A stretch of DNA of 64,000 bases, taken from positions 14,028,001 through 14,092,000 of the forward strand of contig JANTQA010000032.1 in assembly GCA_027625915.1 (NCBI GenBank), written 5' to 3'. A program made the translations under genes and the position numbers. This DNA comes from Anaeramoeba flamelloides (lineage: Eukaryota > Metamonada > Anaeramoebidae). Positions within the stretch are counted from its first letter, which is position 1. Each line of letters opens with the position of its first letter. The notes below the pieces were generated by a model. The model did not search any database. It worked only from the letters and a program-made list of their open reading frames with translations, and was not told the DNA's origin. Positions 34,350 through 45,863 of the stretch are shown in pieces.

Positions 34350-36848
34350 ATGAGCACCAACCTCAGCACACCACACCTTGAAGGGAAGCAACTCCTAAGA
34401 CAAGGAAATTTAGAGGAAGCGCTTCAGAAATATCGAATTGCCTTAGAGAATAATCCGGAAAACTCCGAATTGCATTTTGATTTTGGCTTTTTATATGAAG
34501 AATTAGGGATCCTAAACGAAGCCATTAAACACTACCGTATGGCGATAAAGTATAACCCGAGTTTTGCAAAGGCGTATAACAATTTGGCGTATATTTTACA
34601 TCAGACCGATTACCCCGAGGAATCGTTGTCGTGTTACCGTAAGGCGATTGAGCTCTCGCCAAAGTACGCGCAGGCCTATTCCAACTTGGGGGATCTTCTA
34701 GTGGACTTAAATAAGACGCAGGCTGCGTTGTACAATTACCGTTTGGCCCTAAGATACGATCCAAAGAGGGCGCAGGTGTACAACAATTTGGGCTGCCTTT
34801 TGGGCCAATTGGATCGCACCGACGAGGCAATTGATGCCTTCCACAAGGCATTCCAAGTGAAGCCCGACTACCATGAGCCATATTTCAATTTGGCCAATTT
34901 GTTGGAAAGGAACTCAAGACTTGAAGAAGCCATCGAAAGCTATTCAGAAGTTGTTCGGATTAAACCCAAATTCCAGGACGTTTGTAACATCTTGGGATCT
35001 GTTTATAAAAGGGTTGGGAAATTTAGTCTTGCGATTAAATATTTTTTAAAGGCAATAGAGCTGAACTCTTCTTGTTTTGAGGCCTATTATAACTTAGGAT
35101 TCCTGTTGGGTGAATTGGATCAACAAAGAAAAAGAGATAAGGAATTAAAGCACCAAAAGGAAAATCTTTTACTAAATCAAAATCAAAGCCAAAGCCTCAA
35201 TAAGCGCCAGAAGACAACAAAGAAAAAAACCAAAAGGCTAAACAAAAGCTGGGCTTCAACAATGAAAAAGGCCATTAAAAAAAATGTTGAGCACATTAAT
35301 GAAATTGAAAAACAAAAAAAAATTCATCAAATTGAAGAAACAAATCAAAAAGCTTTGAAGAAAAAAAGTCATTATAATGGGGATCATAACAAAAAAAAAA
35401 AATCAAAACAAAAAATAATACATAAAAAAAAGGAAACAGAAAAAGAAAATCAAAAAGGTAACAAAGAAAAAAACGTCAAAGAAAAAGAGAACAAAAATGA
35501 AAATGAAAAGGAGAAGGAAAAGGAAAAGGGGAAGGAGAAGGAGAAGGATAAGGAAAATGAAAAGGAGAAGGAGAAGGAGAAGGAGAAGGAGAATGGAAAG
35601 GAAAAAGAAAAGGAAAAGGACAATAAGAGGAAAAAAGAAGAGGAAAATGAACAAGAAAATGGAATTCTTTCAAAATCTGAAAGGGAAAAATTTTTAAAAA
35701 TAATTGAAAAAGAAAAGCAAAATATAAAAAAAGAATTAATTGAGGTCTATCGGGGAAAAGTTGAGGTATTAAAAAAAAAATTCCAAGTAGAATTATTAGA
35801 ACAAAAAAGAGATATGGAATTAATTAAAGAAATTGAAAAAGAAAAAATTAGACAAGAATTTAGAATAAAATTGGACATTCAAAAAGTGGAAACAAATATT
35901 TTGTATGATAAAGAAATTTCACATTTAAAAAAGTCATTGAATTTTAATAAAAAAGAAATAGAGAAATTAAAAACAAATCAAAAATCAAAAAAAGATAAAG
36001 AGGAAAAGAAAAAAAAAGAATCAAAAATTGAAGTGAACAAATTAAAAAAACAAAAAGAAAAGGAGGAACAAAGGGGGAAAAAAGAGAAGAAAGATCTAAA
36101 TGATCAAAAAGAAAAAAGAGTAAAAATAGATCAAAAAGATCAAAAAGAAATAAAAGGAAAAGTTGAAAAGGAAAAAAAGAAGCCAGTATCGGGCGATAGT
36201 AAACAAAGGGGGCAAAAGAAAAGAAAAGAGCATCATGAGAGAAAGGAAAGAAAAAAATATAATGGGAAAAAAGAAAATAAAGAGAGAAATGAAAGAAAGG
36301 AGAAAAGAGAGAAAAAAGAATACAATAATGGAAAAAAAGAAAATAAGGAGAGAAATGGATCTAAAGAGGGGGAAGAGAAAACGGAGAGAAAGAAGAGAAA
36401 GGAAAGAAAGGAAAGGAAAGAAAATAAAGAGAAAAAAGAAAATAAAGAGAGAAATGAAAGAAAGGAGAAAAGAGAGAAAAAAGAATACAATAATGGGAAA
36501 AAAGAAAATAAGGAGAGAAATGGATCTCATGAGGGGGGAAAGAGAAAGAATAGACAGGAAAGAAAAGAAAATAAAGAGGGGAGTGAATATAAAGAGAAAA
36601 AAGAATATAAAGGGAGAAAGGAGAGAAAGGAGAGAACAGAGAGAACAGAAAATAATAAACTTAAAGAACATAAAAAAAGTAAAGATAATCATAAAAATAA
36701 AAATATTGAAAAAAAAAAAAAAGTTCATATAAAGCATATAAAAACGAAATCCAATCCAGTAATATTCAATAAACAAAGATTAAAACCTCGCCATAAAAAT
36801 AAAGAGAAAAATAATGAAATACAAACACATGCAAAAAAAAAAAAGTAG
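34350..36848 (+). CDS. TPR-repeat protein with a long Lys/Glu-rich coiled-coil-like tail
   Basis: The ATG at 34350 (MSTNLSTPHLEGKQLLRQG) gives 832 residues. Residues 9 to about 255 are seven 34-residue tetratricopeptide repeats plus a partial eighth, with the usual pattern: LENNPENSELHFDFGFLYEE, AYNNLAYILHQ, AYSNLGDLL, VYNNLGCLL, PYFNLANLL, AYYNLGFLL. Such a superhelix binds partner proteins. The spacing resembles O-GlcNAc-transferase-type TPRs, but no glycosyltransferase domain follows. From residue 260 on the protein is almost only Lys, Glu, Asn, Arg and Gln, including (KE)n runs and a duplicated block of about 25 residues (36291-36366 and 36456-36533). The TPR part is clearly richer in G+C than everything around it. 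No signal peptide or membrane segment. Exact function unknown. Confidence 0.9.
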   Translation: MSTNLSTPHLEGKQLLRQGNLEEALQKYRIALENNPENSELHFDFGFLYEELGILNEAIKHYRMAIKYNPSFAKAYNNLAYILHQTDYPEESLSCYRKAIELSPKYAQAYSNLGDLLVDLNKTQAALYNYRLALRYDPKRAQVYNNLGCLLGQLDRTDEAIDAFHKAFQVKPDYHEPYFNLANLLERNSRLEEAIESYSEVVRIKPKFQDVCNILGSVYKRVGKFSLAIKYFLKAIELNSSCFEAYYNLGFLLGELDQQRKRDKELKHQKENLLLNQNQSQSLNKRQKTTKKKTKRLNKSWASTMKKAIKKNVEHINEIEKQKKIHQIEETNQKALKKKSHYNGDHNKKKKSKQKIIHKKKETEKENQKGNKEKNVKEKENKNENEKEKEKEKGKEKEKDKENEKEKEKEKEKENGKEKEKEKDNKRKKEEENEQENGILSKSEREKFLKIIEKEKQNIKKELIEVYRGKVEVLKKKFQVELLEQKRDMELIKEIEKEKIRQEFRIKLDIQKVETNILYDKEISHLKKSLNFNKKEIEKLKTNQKSKKDKEEKKKKESKIEVNKLKKQKEKEEQRGKKEKKDLNDQKEKRVKIDQKDQKEIKGKVEKEKKKPVSGDSKQRGQKKRKEHHERKERKKYNGKKENKERNERKEKREKKEYNNGKKENKERNGSKEGEEKTERKKRKERKERKENKEKKENKERNERKEKREKKEYNNGKKENKERNGSHEGGKRKNRQERKENKEGSEYKEKKEYKGRKERKERTERTENNKLKEHKKSKDNHKNKNIEKKKKVHIKHIKTKSNPVIFNKQRLKPRHKNKEKNNEIQTHAKKKK

Positions 36849-36849
36849 T

Positions 36850-37189
36850 CACCATTAAAAAAAAAAGAAGATTTATTGAAAAAATAATTGACGGAATTAA
36901 CAATTCATTATGAAAATATAGAATTTATACATATATTCTATATTCTCATTATATGACATATCAATAAATGTTTTTTTATTTTTAATTAATATTTTTAAAA
37001 GATTTTTTCTAAATATTCATAAAAATAAAATTAAAATTATTATGTTTATTTAATTTAACTTGGATGTATAGATCAGGTGTTTATTTATTTATTTTAAATT
37101 TTTTCACATTGGGGTTTTCTTTTATTTAAAATTAATATTTATTTATGATATTTGACATCACATTAAATTTCAATTTAATACGAGCAGAA
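36850..37189. other. 3' flank of the TPR gene
   Basis: AT-rich, no gene. A short near-palindrome (AGAATTTATACATATATTCT) about 75 bases after the stop could form a hairpin in the transcript. It may be only base composition. Confidence 0.35.
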
Positions 37190-37890
37190 TATAAACTAAA
37201 TTCTAAAAATTTGGACACAGTTTAAACCGTTGAAAGAATAGCAATACTGCATTTTACATTCAATTTGGAAATAATTTTGATTTTACCAAGCTATTTAATT
37301 TTTTGTCTTTTTTATTTTGTTTTCATTTCCTTTTTTCCAGTTATGTAATCTGTTTTATTAGATCTCGAATTTTTTTTTCGATGGTTGATTGAAGGTTAGT
37401 GTTGAGTTTGTTAAATTGGAAAATCATATACAATAAGTTGCTGGTATCCTCTCATATTATTGATTCATAATTGTTGGTGGAATTTCAACAAATATACCAA
37501 TATAATTTTTATATAATACTAAATTAAGATTCAAATATTTCTGATGACTTTGTCTATTTTAGATACTCTTGGAATTAGAAGTCTCAATTTTAGCCAATTG
37601 AAAATTATGTATCTTTAACATATTAGATGAGGTTTCATTTAACCCTTAACAATTATCCAATGATATTTTTTATTATATTCTCATTATTTTGGTTACATTG
37701 ATTTTTTTTTTTGTTTTTGTTTTCTATTTTTTTCTTTTATTTGGATGATAATGATTCTTTTTAAAAAAATTAATAATAGGTAACTTAAATATGGTTTTAT
37801 ATTTATGTACCAAAAAATATAATTAATTGAGTTTTATTTTGCCAATTTTTGATTTTGGGTTTGTCCTTATTATTTGAATTGGGTTTTAGT
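37190..37890. mobile_element. TIR element with TTTGGACACA ends (family H), copy 1
   Basis: The left end TATAAACTAAATTCTAAAA then ATTTGGACACAG matches the left end at 62250. The body (GTTAGTGTTGAGTTTGTTAA, GTAATCTGTTTTATTAGATC) matches the 62.25-kb copy and, more loosely, 58706-59416. The right end is worn (GGGTTTGTCC...GGGTTTTAGTA). It is non-autonomous. The TA-flanked GGACACA-type termini point to Tc1/mariner. Confidence 0.6.
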
Positions 37891-37976
37891 ACTCTATCCA
37901 TGAAAGTCCAAAAAATTGTGATGATGTTGATTATTAAAATACAATAAAAATTACTTAAAAGATAACAAAAAAAAAG

Positions 37977-38300
37977 TTAAAGGAGTAAGTATGTTTTACC
38001 AATTTTAAGTGCCTAAGTTTCTTCAAAACTGAATCATTAAAATAAATCTTTTCACTAAATATCTCAATTTTTTTAAAAAAAGGTGATTTAAATATAATAT
38101 AGTAAAATAAATTTGTAAACCAATTAAAAAATAGAAATCAAGAAAAAAAATAAGTAAGAAGAAAAATAAAGAGTAAGTAAATAATTATTAATTCTTTGAT
38201 CATATTTCTAATATTTGATCTAATTATTTATCCTTAACAAAATTTTATTTTTTAATTATTCATTGAAAAATTTTTTATAGGAAAATTTTGGAGTAGTATT
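37977..38300. mobile_element. Possible fragment of the TTAA-flanked element, copy 4
   Basis: TTAA at 37977 is followed by AGGAGTAAGTATGTTTTAC, AAGTGCC and TTCTTCAAAACTGAATCATT, which matches the left end of the copy at 23432. The similarity fades after some 200 bases, so the right limit is a guess. Confidence 0.4.
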
Positions 38301-40660
38301 ATACTTACTATGTCAAAAGAATTCCCAAAATAAATTTTAATTCCAGTTTTCCTATAATCTATCTAATTCCATTTTGGTTAAAGACAATGTGATATTTTTA
38401 AATACTTGTTTAAAAAAATTGATTTGTTAGATGTTAAAACAATATATTTTCCAATTAAATTGTAAAAAATCAAAATAATTCGGTTTACTAATTTAATTGT
38501 TTTAACATTTTTATTTTTTATCTTTTAAGGGTACAATAACCATAAAAATGTTTTTTTGTCTATTGAATGGTAAATTCAAATAAAAAAATAATTAGTTTAC
38601 CTAAAATTGAAAAATGGAGTGAAAATATGATAATTATACGATTAAACTTGCTTTAAATATTATTTTTCAGAAATAAATTATTGTTTTTAAAAATTTGATC
38701 TATTTTTCGCATTTTTGATAGGTTCAAATTCCAAATATTTCCAAAATTTTTCAAAAAAAAATATTTTCATTGATAGAAGGAAGAAAGTTTACTATCTAGG
38801 AAGTAATTGTAGAATAAAATAAAATCACTAATTTTTGGAATAATCTAGTATAAAAAATTTACTTAATTTCAAAAAAAATTACAAAAATTATCAATAATTT
38901 CGAAAAATAATATAATTTGTGATTCAAATAACAGTTAAAATCAATTTTTTCAATTTAATGAACAAAAAAATACGAGAATAAAAAATAAACCATTAAATCT
39001 AAAAATTCTCCCAAAATACTTTTTTAAAACCTGGGGAAATAAGCTTTTAAAATGAAGAAATGCTGTATAAGTTGATTCACTTTAATTTATATTTAAAACC
39101 CCTTCATATATTCTATCAGTAGTTTATTAACAACCCAGATTTCTAATTGTTTCAATAGGCTTATTATATTTCTCATTTTTTTGTAGATTTTCAAATAAAT
39201 AAAACTAAATCCAAAATGAATTTTTCGAATAATAAAAAAAAAAAAAAAAAAATTTTCACCAATAAGAGGTTTTAATACTCAAATCTCATTATTTAGATTC
39301 TTAATATTTGGAAGAGAATAAATGATCAATTTATTTTAGATATTCAAGTGTTCAATATTTGATTTATTTTTATTTTCTTTTATAATATAGGATTAAATTT
39401 TCAATTTTACTTGTTCATATAAACTCACAGAAATTATTATCGTGAGATTAACGACAATATAATATTTTTGAAAATTTTTCTTTAAGATTGATTAAAAAAC
39501 CTTAAAAAAAGATCGATATTGGTTAACTGAAATTTGAATTGGAAAAAACAAACTTCTTTATTAATGAAATTAAATTTCTAAAAAGTTGGTAATGATGTTG
39601 CATTATCAGATTTGATTGTGTAATAACGTAAATAATTGTCATATTACCTTTGGGAAAAAAAATAAATAAGGCTTTTTCTTCCCTTAAGTTAAATGTTTGA
39701 TCTGTTTTTTTATTTTATTTTTTTTTCGATAATTCCATCCTTTTCCTTTTACTCTTTGTTATCATATTCTTTATATTTTGGTTTGGTTTAATTCAAATGT
39801 TTAAAAAAAAAATTTGAAATCTCGGCTGCTTTCATTTTGTGGGTCTTTTCAAGTAAAAAAAAAAAACAATTGAGGTACTCCGAAATTTTATAAACTAATT
39901 TTTATCAATTGTTTTATCATGTAATCTTATGTTTATTCTGATCCTTATCAAAGAAGATAACAAATAAATATCTTCAAAAATATAATTTAGTTTTATTGTT
40001 TTTTCATTCTTTATTTAAACTAGTTTATTTAGTGAGGTAATCTTCCTAATCTGGTTTTCTAAAAATAGAAAATATTTTTTTAAAATAAATATTTTGTGTA
40101 GTACAGTTTTTGGTTTTATTCTTGTATTAATTCCAAAATTTCCAAGATAAATATTTTGTGATCTAAAAAATAATTTAATAAAACCAAAAATTTAATCAAA
40201 AAAAAAAATTTCAAAAAATTGAATAATCAAAAATTCCACTATGGTTTACATTTGGTTTTTTTTTTTAACAAAAAGAGTTATGAATGATCTTTTGGATTGT
40301 ACTTCCCAATATTTGATGACATTCTATAATTCTTTATTAATTGCTATTATTTGAAATTTAAAGGAAAAAAAATATTTTTTAATTATTATGAGTATCCAAT
40401 GTCAATTGATACCTAATCTAATCTCTTTTTCAAACCGAAATATACATCTCTCAATTTATCAATACTATTGAAGTTGATTGTTAATAAGATAATAAAACTT
40501 TGGTGATTTTCATTCCCATTATTCATTTTATCATTTTTTCATTTTTTGTTGATATGTTTTTCGGATAATGAACATGTTGGAAAATTAAAAAGTAAAAGAA
40601 GAAGAAACCAATTTGGAAATAATCTACTAGTATAAAAATGGAAACAGTTTAAGTTCGATT
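38300..40660. other. Gene-free AT-rich DNA
   Basis: No frame with a domain and no clear repeat. Only homopolymer runs are noticeable (for example about 39234-39252). Confidence 0.45.
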
Positions 40661-40739
40661 TCGAATAGGATATATATAGGAATTTAGAAATGCCATTATT
40701 GGGTTGATATATAGAACAAAGAAAAAAAGAAAATAAAAA

Positions 40740-41133
40740 AAAAACAACCCCAACAAAATTCCTAGATGAATTGCGGCTTTATATTGAAAATGAGACTTTT
40801 AAGAACAAAAGTTTGACATGCAAGGAGTTATCAATAAAATGTAGATATTTTTTACCAAATTCGCCTTGTTCAAAGGTTTTTATTGATAATATATTATTTT
40901 TCAACTTACTAAACAAGATTTCTTATTTCAAATAAAACGGAACACCAATTTTTAAAAATGTTTAATTTCAATTTTTATAGTTTTTTTTTATGATTTTTAA
41001 ATATTCATTTGGGTTTTTTTAAGTTTTAAAGGGTTTCTTAAATTTTAGAATGATACAAGGATTAATTTGATATGATTGTCAATAATTCTTGAAGTTTGAT
41101 GTGTCCTTTTCATTGAAAAAGAGTTTACATGTG
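40740..41133 (+). mobile_element. TIR transposon remnant with HTH-like fragment, copy 2
   Basis: It encodes FLDELRLYIENETFKNKSL and CKELSIKCRYFLPNSPC in frame, the counterpart of the peptide at 12271-12549 (minus), followed by matching noncoding text. The right end reads GTGTCCTTTTCATTGAAAA then AGAGTTTA, like the termini at 12019-12731. The left terminus is not found, so this copy is truncated. Confidence 0.6.
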
Positions 41134-41178
41134 CTTTATTTTTACGAATGGGATTATTAGAAAAGGAGAGTATTAATA

Positions 41179-41375
41179 CATTCAGTTCCACTTTCAAGCC
41201 ACAAACTTGCAACGAAATTTAAGGCACAAAAAATTCTCAAATTAAGGAACAAAATTTGTAATATTTTTTTTTTACAATTTATTTTACTAGAATCTGAATC
41301 TTGTGTCTTAATTTGAGATTTTTTTTGTCCCTTAAATTTCGTTGCAAGTTTGTGGCTTAAAAGTGGAACTGACTG
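41179..41375. mobile_element. Palindromic ~195-bp MITE, copy 3
   Basis: This is the best-kept palindrome of the three. Left TTCAGTTCCACTTTCAAGCC and right GGCTTAAAAGTGGAACTGAC are inverted repeats, flanked by TA at 41177-41178 and 41376-41377. The centre is a short AT-rich loop near 41265-41290. Confidence 0.8.
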
Positions 41376-41403
41376 TAAAAAATAGCTAATGAGTAATTAA
41401 AGT

Positions 41404-41640
41404 ATCTTTTTCTTTGTATATAAACTTCTTATCACACAAATTCCCGAGTCAAAAAGGAATATTTGTATTTTTTTAAAGAATCAAGCAATTTAGGATTCTT
41501 TAAAAATCGGAAATATAGCAATGTTCATATTAGAGTTGATATTCACCCAAGGAATACCTTAAGGACCAAGTCATTACGGTTAAAAATTATTTTCTGCATT
41601 GGAAAAAAAAAAATTCTAATTTTTATCAGTGCTTAATACC
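41404..41640. mobile_element. Fragment of the family G TIR element
   Basis: TATATAAACTTC followed by AAAGAATCAAGCAATTTAGG, ATTAGAGTTGATA and GGAATACCTTAAGGACC follows the same order as 10085-10240. Only the left part is recognisable. Confidence 0.45.
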
Positions 41641-42664
41641 AAATCAAAAGCTAACCAGAGTGTGTTAAATGATACATCACCAAAAATTAATAATTAAAAA
41701 ATGAGACCTTTTTTTAGAAAAGGTGCTAAAAAATGACACCTGGTTTCAGATTTGAATGCTGTGATTATATTATTTTGAAAACATCTGTGTTAGTTTTAAA
41801 GTATAACTCTATCGCTCTTTTTGTGATCCCCAAGATTTTTTTTTTCAGACTTTTCATTTCTCGTTTGTGTTATATAATCTCTAGAATATTAAAAAGTTAT
41901 TTAATTGGTCAAATTTGGAGTTACAAAATAACCACAAATTAGATTTAATTAAATTGAATTGATTTTATACTTGAGTAAAACAATTTTAACTTAATTTGAG
42001 AAAGTTTTTCCTTTGAAAATTTAAAATAAGAAATGATTTGTTTTATAAGATTTGGATAATTGAGAATTCTTTGAAACTTTTTATTTTATATGCTTTTTTT
42101 TTCAATAAGATCCTCTCTAATTTTTTCTTTTGAATTGAAATTTTTTCCAATCAGATTTTAAATAATTTTATTTAGTTATTTAAATTTTGTCAACCAAAAG
42201 TAGTCTAAATAACATTAGGCTTTTTGTTGTCAAACTTTCCCTTGAATCTAATGCAAATTCATTGGATGTGACTACACCCTTAACACTTTTTATTAATTTT
42301 GCTGGTTTTTTCAATTTTTGAGTTCCAAAATAGAAAATGATTGACAACAAATTATTTTGTTATCTATGATTAGAAACCATCGGTGAATAAACTTTGAAAG
42401 TCAAGTGATTAAAATATATGAATTGTGAGATAAAGTTGTTATTGTGTTATGATTATTAATAAAACCCAATAAAAGTCAAAAAATTATTGACTTTATTTTT
42501 AATACTGATACCCCAGTTACCAAAACAATTATTTTCAAGATCTTTTCCAAAGTTATTGAATTTGTAACAATTCTTGTTATTTTTTCAAAAATAGTTTTTA
42601 TTTGAAGTGGAGCGAAAATATTTTACCAATTGAAAATATTAATTGTAAGTACTTTTCATTTTTG

Positions 42665-42990
42665 AAGATTTTTCCATCCAAAAAGAATAAGTTTAAATAA
42701 TTTACAAATTTTCACTAGAGTCAAATTACTGTTATTTGTAAAACAAAAAGATCAAAATTTTCATTCAACTTTCCAAAATAATCACCTCTCAAAAATTAAA
42801 ACAAATAATCAAAAATCTGAAAATCTCAAAAGGGAAATTAATAATTTTAACTGGTTTATAGAATAAAAAATTTGATATTTTTACAGAATTCACAAATCCT
42901 TTTTTTGGAAAGCTAAATGAAAATTTTGTTTCATTTATTTTACAACTCATAATCATGTCAAATTGTGTTCGTTACTCAATTTACTTTTCT
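42665..42990. repeat. Dispersed repeat D, copy 2
   Basis: It aligns by eye with 21960-22290 in the same orientation, with ATCACCTCTCAAAAATTAAAA near the centre. Family and function unknown. Confidence 0.45.
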
Positions 42991-43355
42991 TAAATAAAGT
43001 TGATTGGAAATTTGAAAATTAAATTTTTTTCCATTCAATTCCGAAACTTGTCAAGTTTCATGATTTAAATGACATATTTTTAAAATTCATGAACGTTTAA
43101 TATTAGAAAAATGATTTTTAACTTTGGAGAAAGGTTAAAGAAAAAAATACATGTTTTTGAAAAAAATATTTTTCAAAAATATAAAATTATTGAAAAACTT
43201 TCAATTTCAAGAAACATATTAAGAAAATTCTTAAAAACCATTTAAACTTCTCGAATTCGAAAAAAAAATTTTTTCAAAAATTTATTTTTTCATTCTTTTT
43301 CACAAAAACAAATTTTTATTTTAACACCAACTTTCTCCAAACTGAAAAATCCAAA

Positions 43356-44308
43356 ATGGGAAACAAATTTAAAAAAGCCAAAAGACCAAATTATTCCAAA
43401 AATAACAAAAAAGTTACTGTTGAGGATTTTACTTTACACCAAGTGATTGGAAGAGGAAATTTCGGGAAGGTTATGTTGGTTCAAGAAAAGGTAAATTTCA
43501 AAACAAACAATTTCTTTTAAATAAAACTTGGTGTCTTGAAAAAGAAAAAAATAAAAAAAGAATTACAGCCATTGACTACCAAAAACAAAAAACAATTTTT
43601 TTTCTTTGAAAAAAACAAAAAAAAAAAAAAAATCCAATTGGTCAACTTTTTCGACCCAAACAGTACTAAGAAACCAACACAACCTTTTTTCGGAAAAAAA
43701 TAAAAAAAAAAAAAAATAATTCTAATTCTTTTCTTATTGATTTTCTACTTTCCATAATTGCAATTGGTATCTTCCACCAAAAGGGAACGAAAGACTTCTA
43801 TGCAATGAAAGTTCTCAAAAAGAACGAAATTGTCAAAAAGCAACAAGTCAAACACATTCTTGCGGAGAGGGATCTGTTGATCCAATTAAACTGCCCGTTC
43901 ATTGTTGATTTTTTCTATGGCTTCCAAAACGACGAGAAGCTGTATTTCATTATCGAGTATGTCAACGGCGGCGAGATTTATCATCATTTAAACGAAGAAA
44001 GAAACTTTTCCGAAGGAAGAGTCAAGCTTTATGCCGCTTCGATCATTATTGCGCTCGAGACCATCCATAACTCAAATGCCATTTACCGCGATCTCAAGCC
44101 AGAAAATTTGCTTATCGACACAGAGGGCTATATCAAATTGATCGATTTTGGCTTGGCAAAAATTTTGAAAAAGAAGAAAGAAAAGTGTAAAACAATGTGT
44201 GGTACACCAGAATACATTGCCCCTGAAGTTTTAAAGGGTAAAAAATATGGCAAAGAAGTTGACTATTGGTCTCTTGGGACAGTTCTTTTTGAAATGTTGC
44301 ACGGGATG
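43356..44308 (+). CDS. AGC-family protein kinase, exons 1 and 2 (43356-43490, 43784-44308)
   Basis: Serine/threonine kinase of the Akt/S6K/SGK/PKA group. Exon 1 (MGNKFKKAKRPNYSK...) ends with the glycine loop IGRGNFGKV (residues 31-39) and then VQEK|GTAAAT. Exon 2 opens after AG at 43783 with GTKDFYAMK (ATP-binding Lys54). It contains the catalytic YRDLKPEN (Asp148), DFG (Asp166), activation-loop KTMCGTPEYIAPE (Thr182, the PDK1-type site) and DYWSLGTVLFEML. It ends GM|GTAAAT at 44308. All junctions are phase 0. The gene continues at 51465. The Met-Gly-Asn start could be N-myristoylated, as in PKA, though residue 6 is Lys. There is no PH or other N-terminal domain. Whole product 354 residues. 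Confidence 0.92.
43491..43783 (+). other. Kinase intron 1
   Basis: 293 bases, GTAAAT to CCAAAAG, AT-rich, phase 0. It holds nothing else. Confidence 0.85.
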
Positions 44309-44997
44309 GTAAATCACAGAACTTTTTATATTTTATTTTTTTTTTTTTTTGTCTTTGTTTGTTGGATTTTTATTTTGTTCTTTTCACGATTCACAATTTT
44401 CGAATTTTTTCAATTTTTTTTTCTTGTGATCTGATTTAGAATGAGCTTTCTTTCTGTCAACGTTATGATTTTTTCATTCCTTAAAAACAATGAGAGAAGA
44501 TCTTTGAATGTCGGGTTATAAAACCAGAAAAAACTTTTTTAATTGAAAAGAAACAAAGCAATTAGAATCCAATAGTTCCTTCATTTTCCAATCCATCAAT
44601 GAAAAAATAAAAGTTCAATTGTCCTAAATGTTGTTTCTTTGCAACAAATAGAAAACCCACATAAGATTCCTCACAACCCAATTAAATATGAAAACGGACT
44701 CATTTTAATTTACCCATTCTTTTGTTAGCTTTTGAGATAAAATTTAATTTTTGCTTTAATTTTATATCAAGTGTCAATGATTGAAAACCAAAGTCCAAAA
44801 AGAATTACCAAGCATAAGGAATCTTTAAATTTTGAGTCGCTGATCTCCAAAAAACAAAACAAAATTTCAACTAACCACAAGTGGGTCTAAAATGCCTATC
44901 ACAAAAACAACAACACACGAAATAGATGTTTAGTAAAACATTCCAAAATTATTATTCTTTAGAAAATAATTATATTAAAAGTATGGGCGCTCGAAAC

Positions 44998-45482
44998 GAA
45001 TTCGTACATATACAATACAAAAGACAACTATCAATATTATTTAAGGTATTTAAGGATCTTTTATACACAGATTAAAATATATTTTTTTGGACAAAATTGA
45101 GTTTATTTTTCGTTTTTTTTTGATATTTTTTTTCGTTTTTTTTTGATATTATTTTTTGTTCTACTACAAAAACATTACTTACAAAGTCATTAAAAATACG
45201 CCTAAGAAGGTATTCATACTTTTAGTTTTCCATTTCAATATTTTGCTATTAATTACCGGGGTTTATTCAAAAGTTTCACCATAATTCAATACTACTCTTA
45301 ATTACAGGGTTATTATTAGTTTTTGGGAATTTACAACATAACCAAAAATAAAATATATATTTCCAGAAAAAAGTAGTTTTTGTTGAAAAAAAAAAAAATT
45401 ATTTTGATCTGTGAATAAAAGATCCTTAAATACCTTAAATAATATTGATAGATGTCTTTTGTATTGTATATGTACGAATTCA
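44998..45482. mobile_element. 485-bp element with ~75-bp terminal inverted repeats
   Basis: The left arm GAATTCGTACATATACAATA, then ...TATTTAAGGATCTTTTA, at 44998-45072 is the near-perfect reverse complement of 45405-45482 (about three mismatches seen). The centre is AT-rich and has two TCGTTTTTTTTTGATATT-like direct repeats (45109-45148). I see no other copy in the window. It is a MITE or foldback-type element. Confidence 0.75.
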
Positions 45483-45863
45483 TTTGGGGTCTATATCCTT
45501 AATATGAAAAAAAATAAAAACATATATTCTAATTTTAAAGATTTCTCGGTTAAATCAAGGATCTAGATGAAAAATATTTTTATAAATATTTTGTAATTAG
45601 AAATTTATTGGAAAAAAAAAAAAAAAAAAAAAAAACCAACCAAAACAAAACACCAAAAATTAACTAAGGGCGTTCTTAGAAGTCGGTAATTCAGGAAAAT
45701 GATTAAAAAAAAAGATGACATAATAAAAAAAAATCTGAAAAAAAAAAAAATGTAGAAAGGAAAACAATAAAAAAAAAAAGAAAAAAGAAAAGAAAAAAAA
45801 AATATTTTTTAGTAATATCATGAGAATGATTTTGATGATAGATAACAATAAAACTAAAAAAGA

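Noticed and set aside
35403-36776. Several frames opposite or overlapping the TPR tail (Phe/Ser/Leu-rich or Arg/Lys-rich)
   Set aside because: Mirror images of AAA/GAA/GAG-rich coding; they have no independent support.
38725-38750. GGTTCAAATTCC as a tRNA B-box
   Set aside because: No matching A-box, acceptor stem or cloverleaf could be drawn around it.
41733-41942. 69-codon frame MTPGFRFECC...
   Set aside because: It has an ATG but no domain, no codon bias and repeat-rich surroundings; not distinguishable from chance.
44309-44434. Extension of kinase exon 2 with a Phe-rich hydrophobic tail
   Set aside because: This is intron read through after GM|GTAAAT; the proper kinase sequence resumes at 51465.
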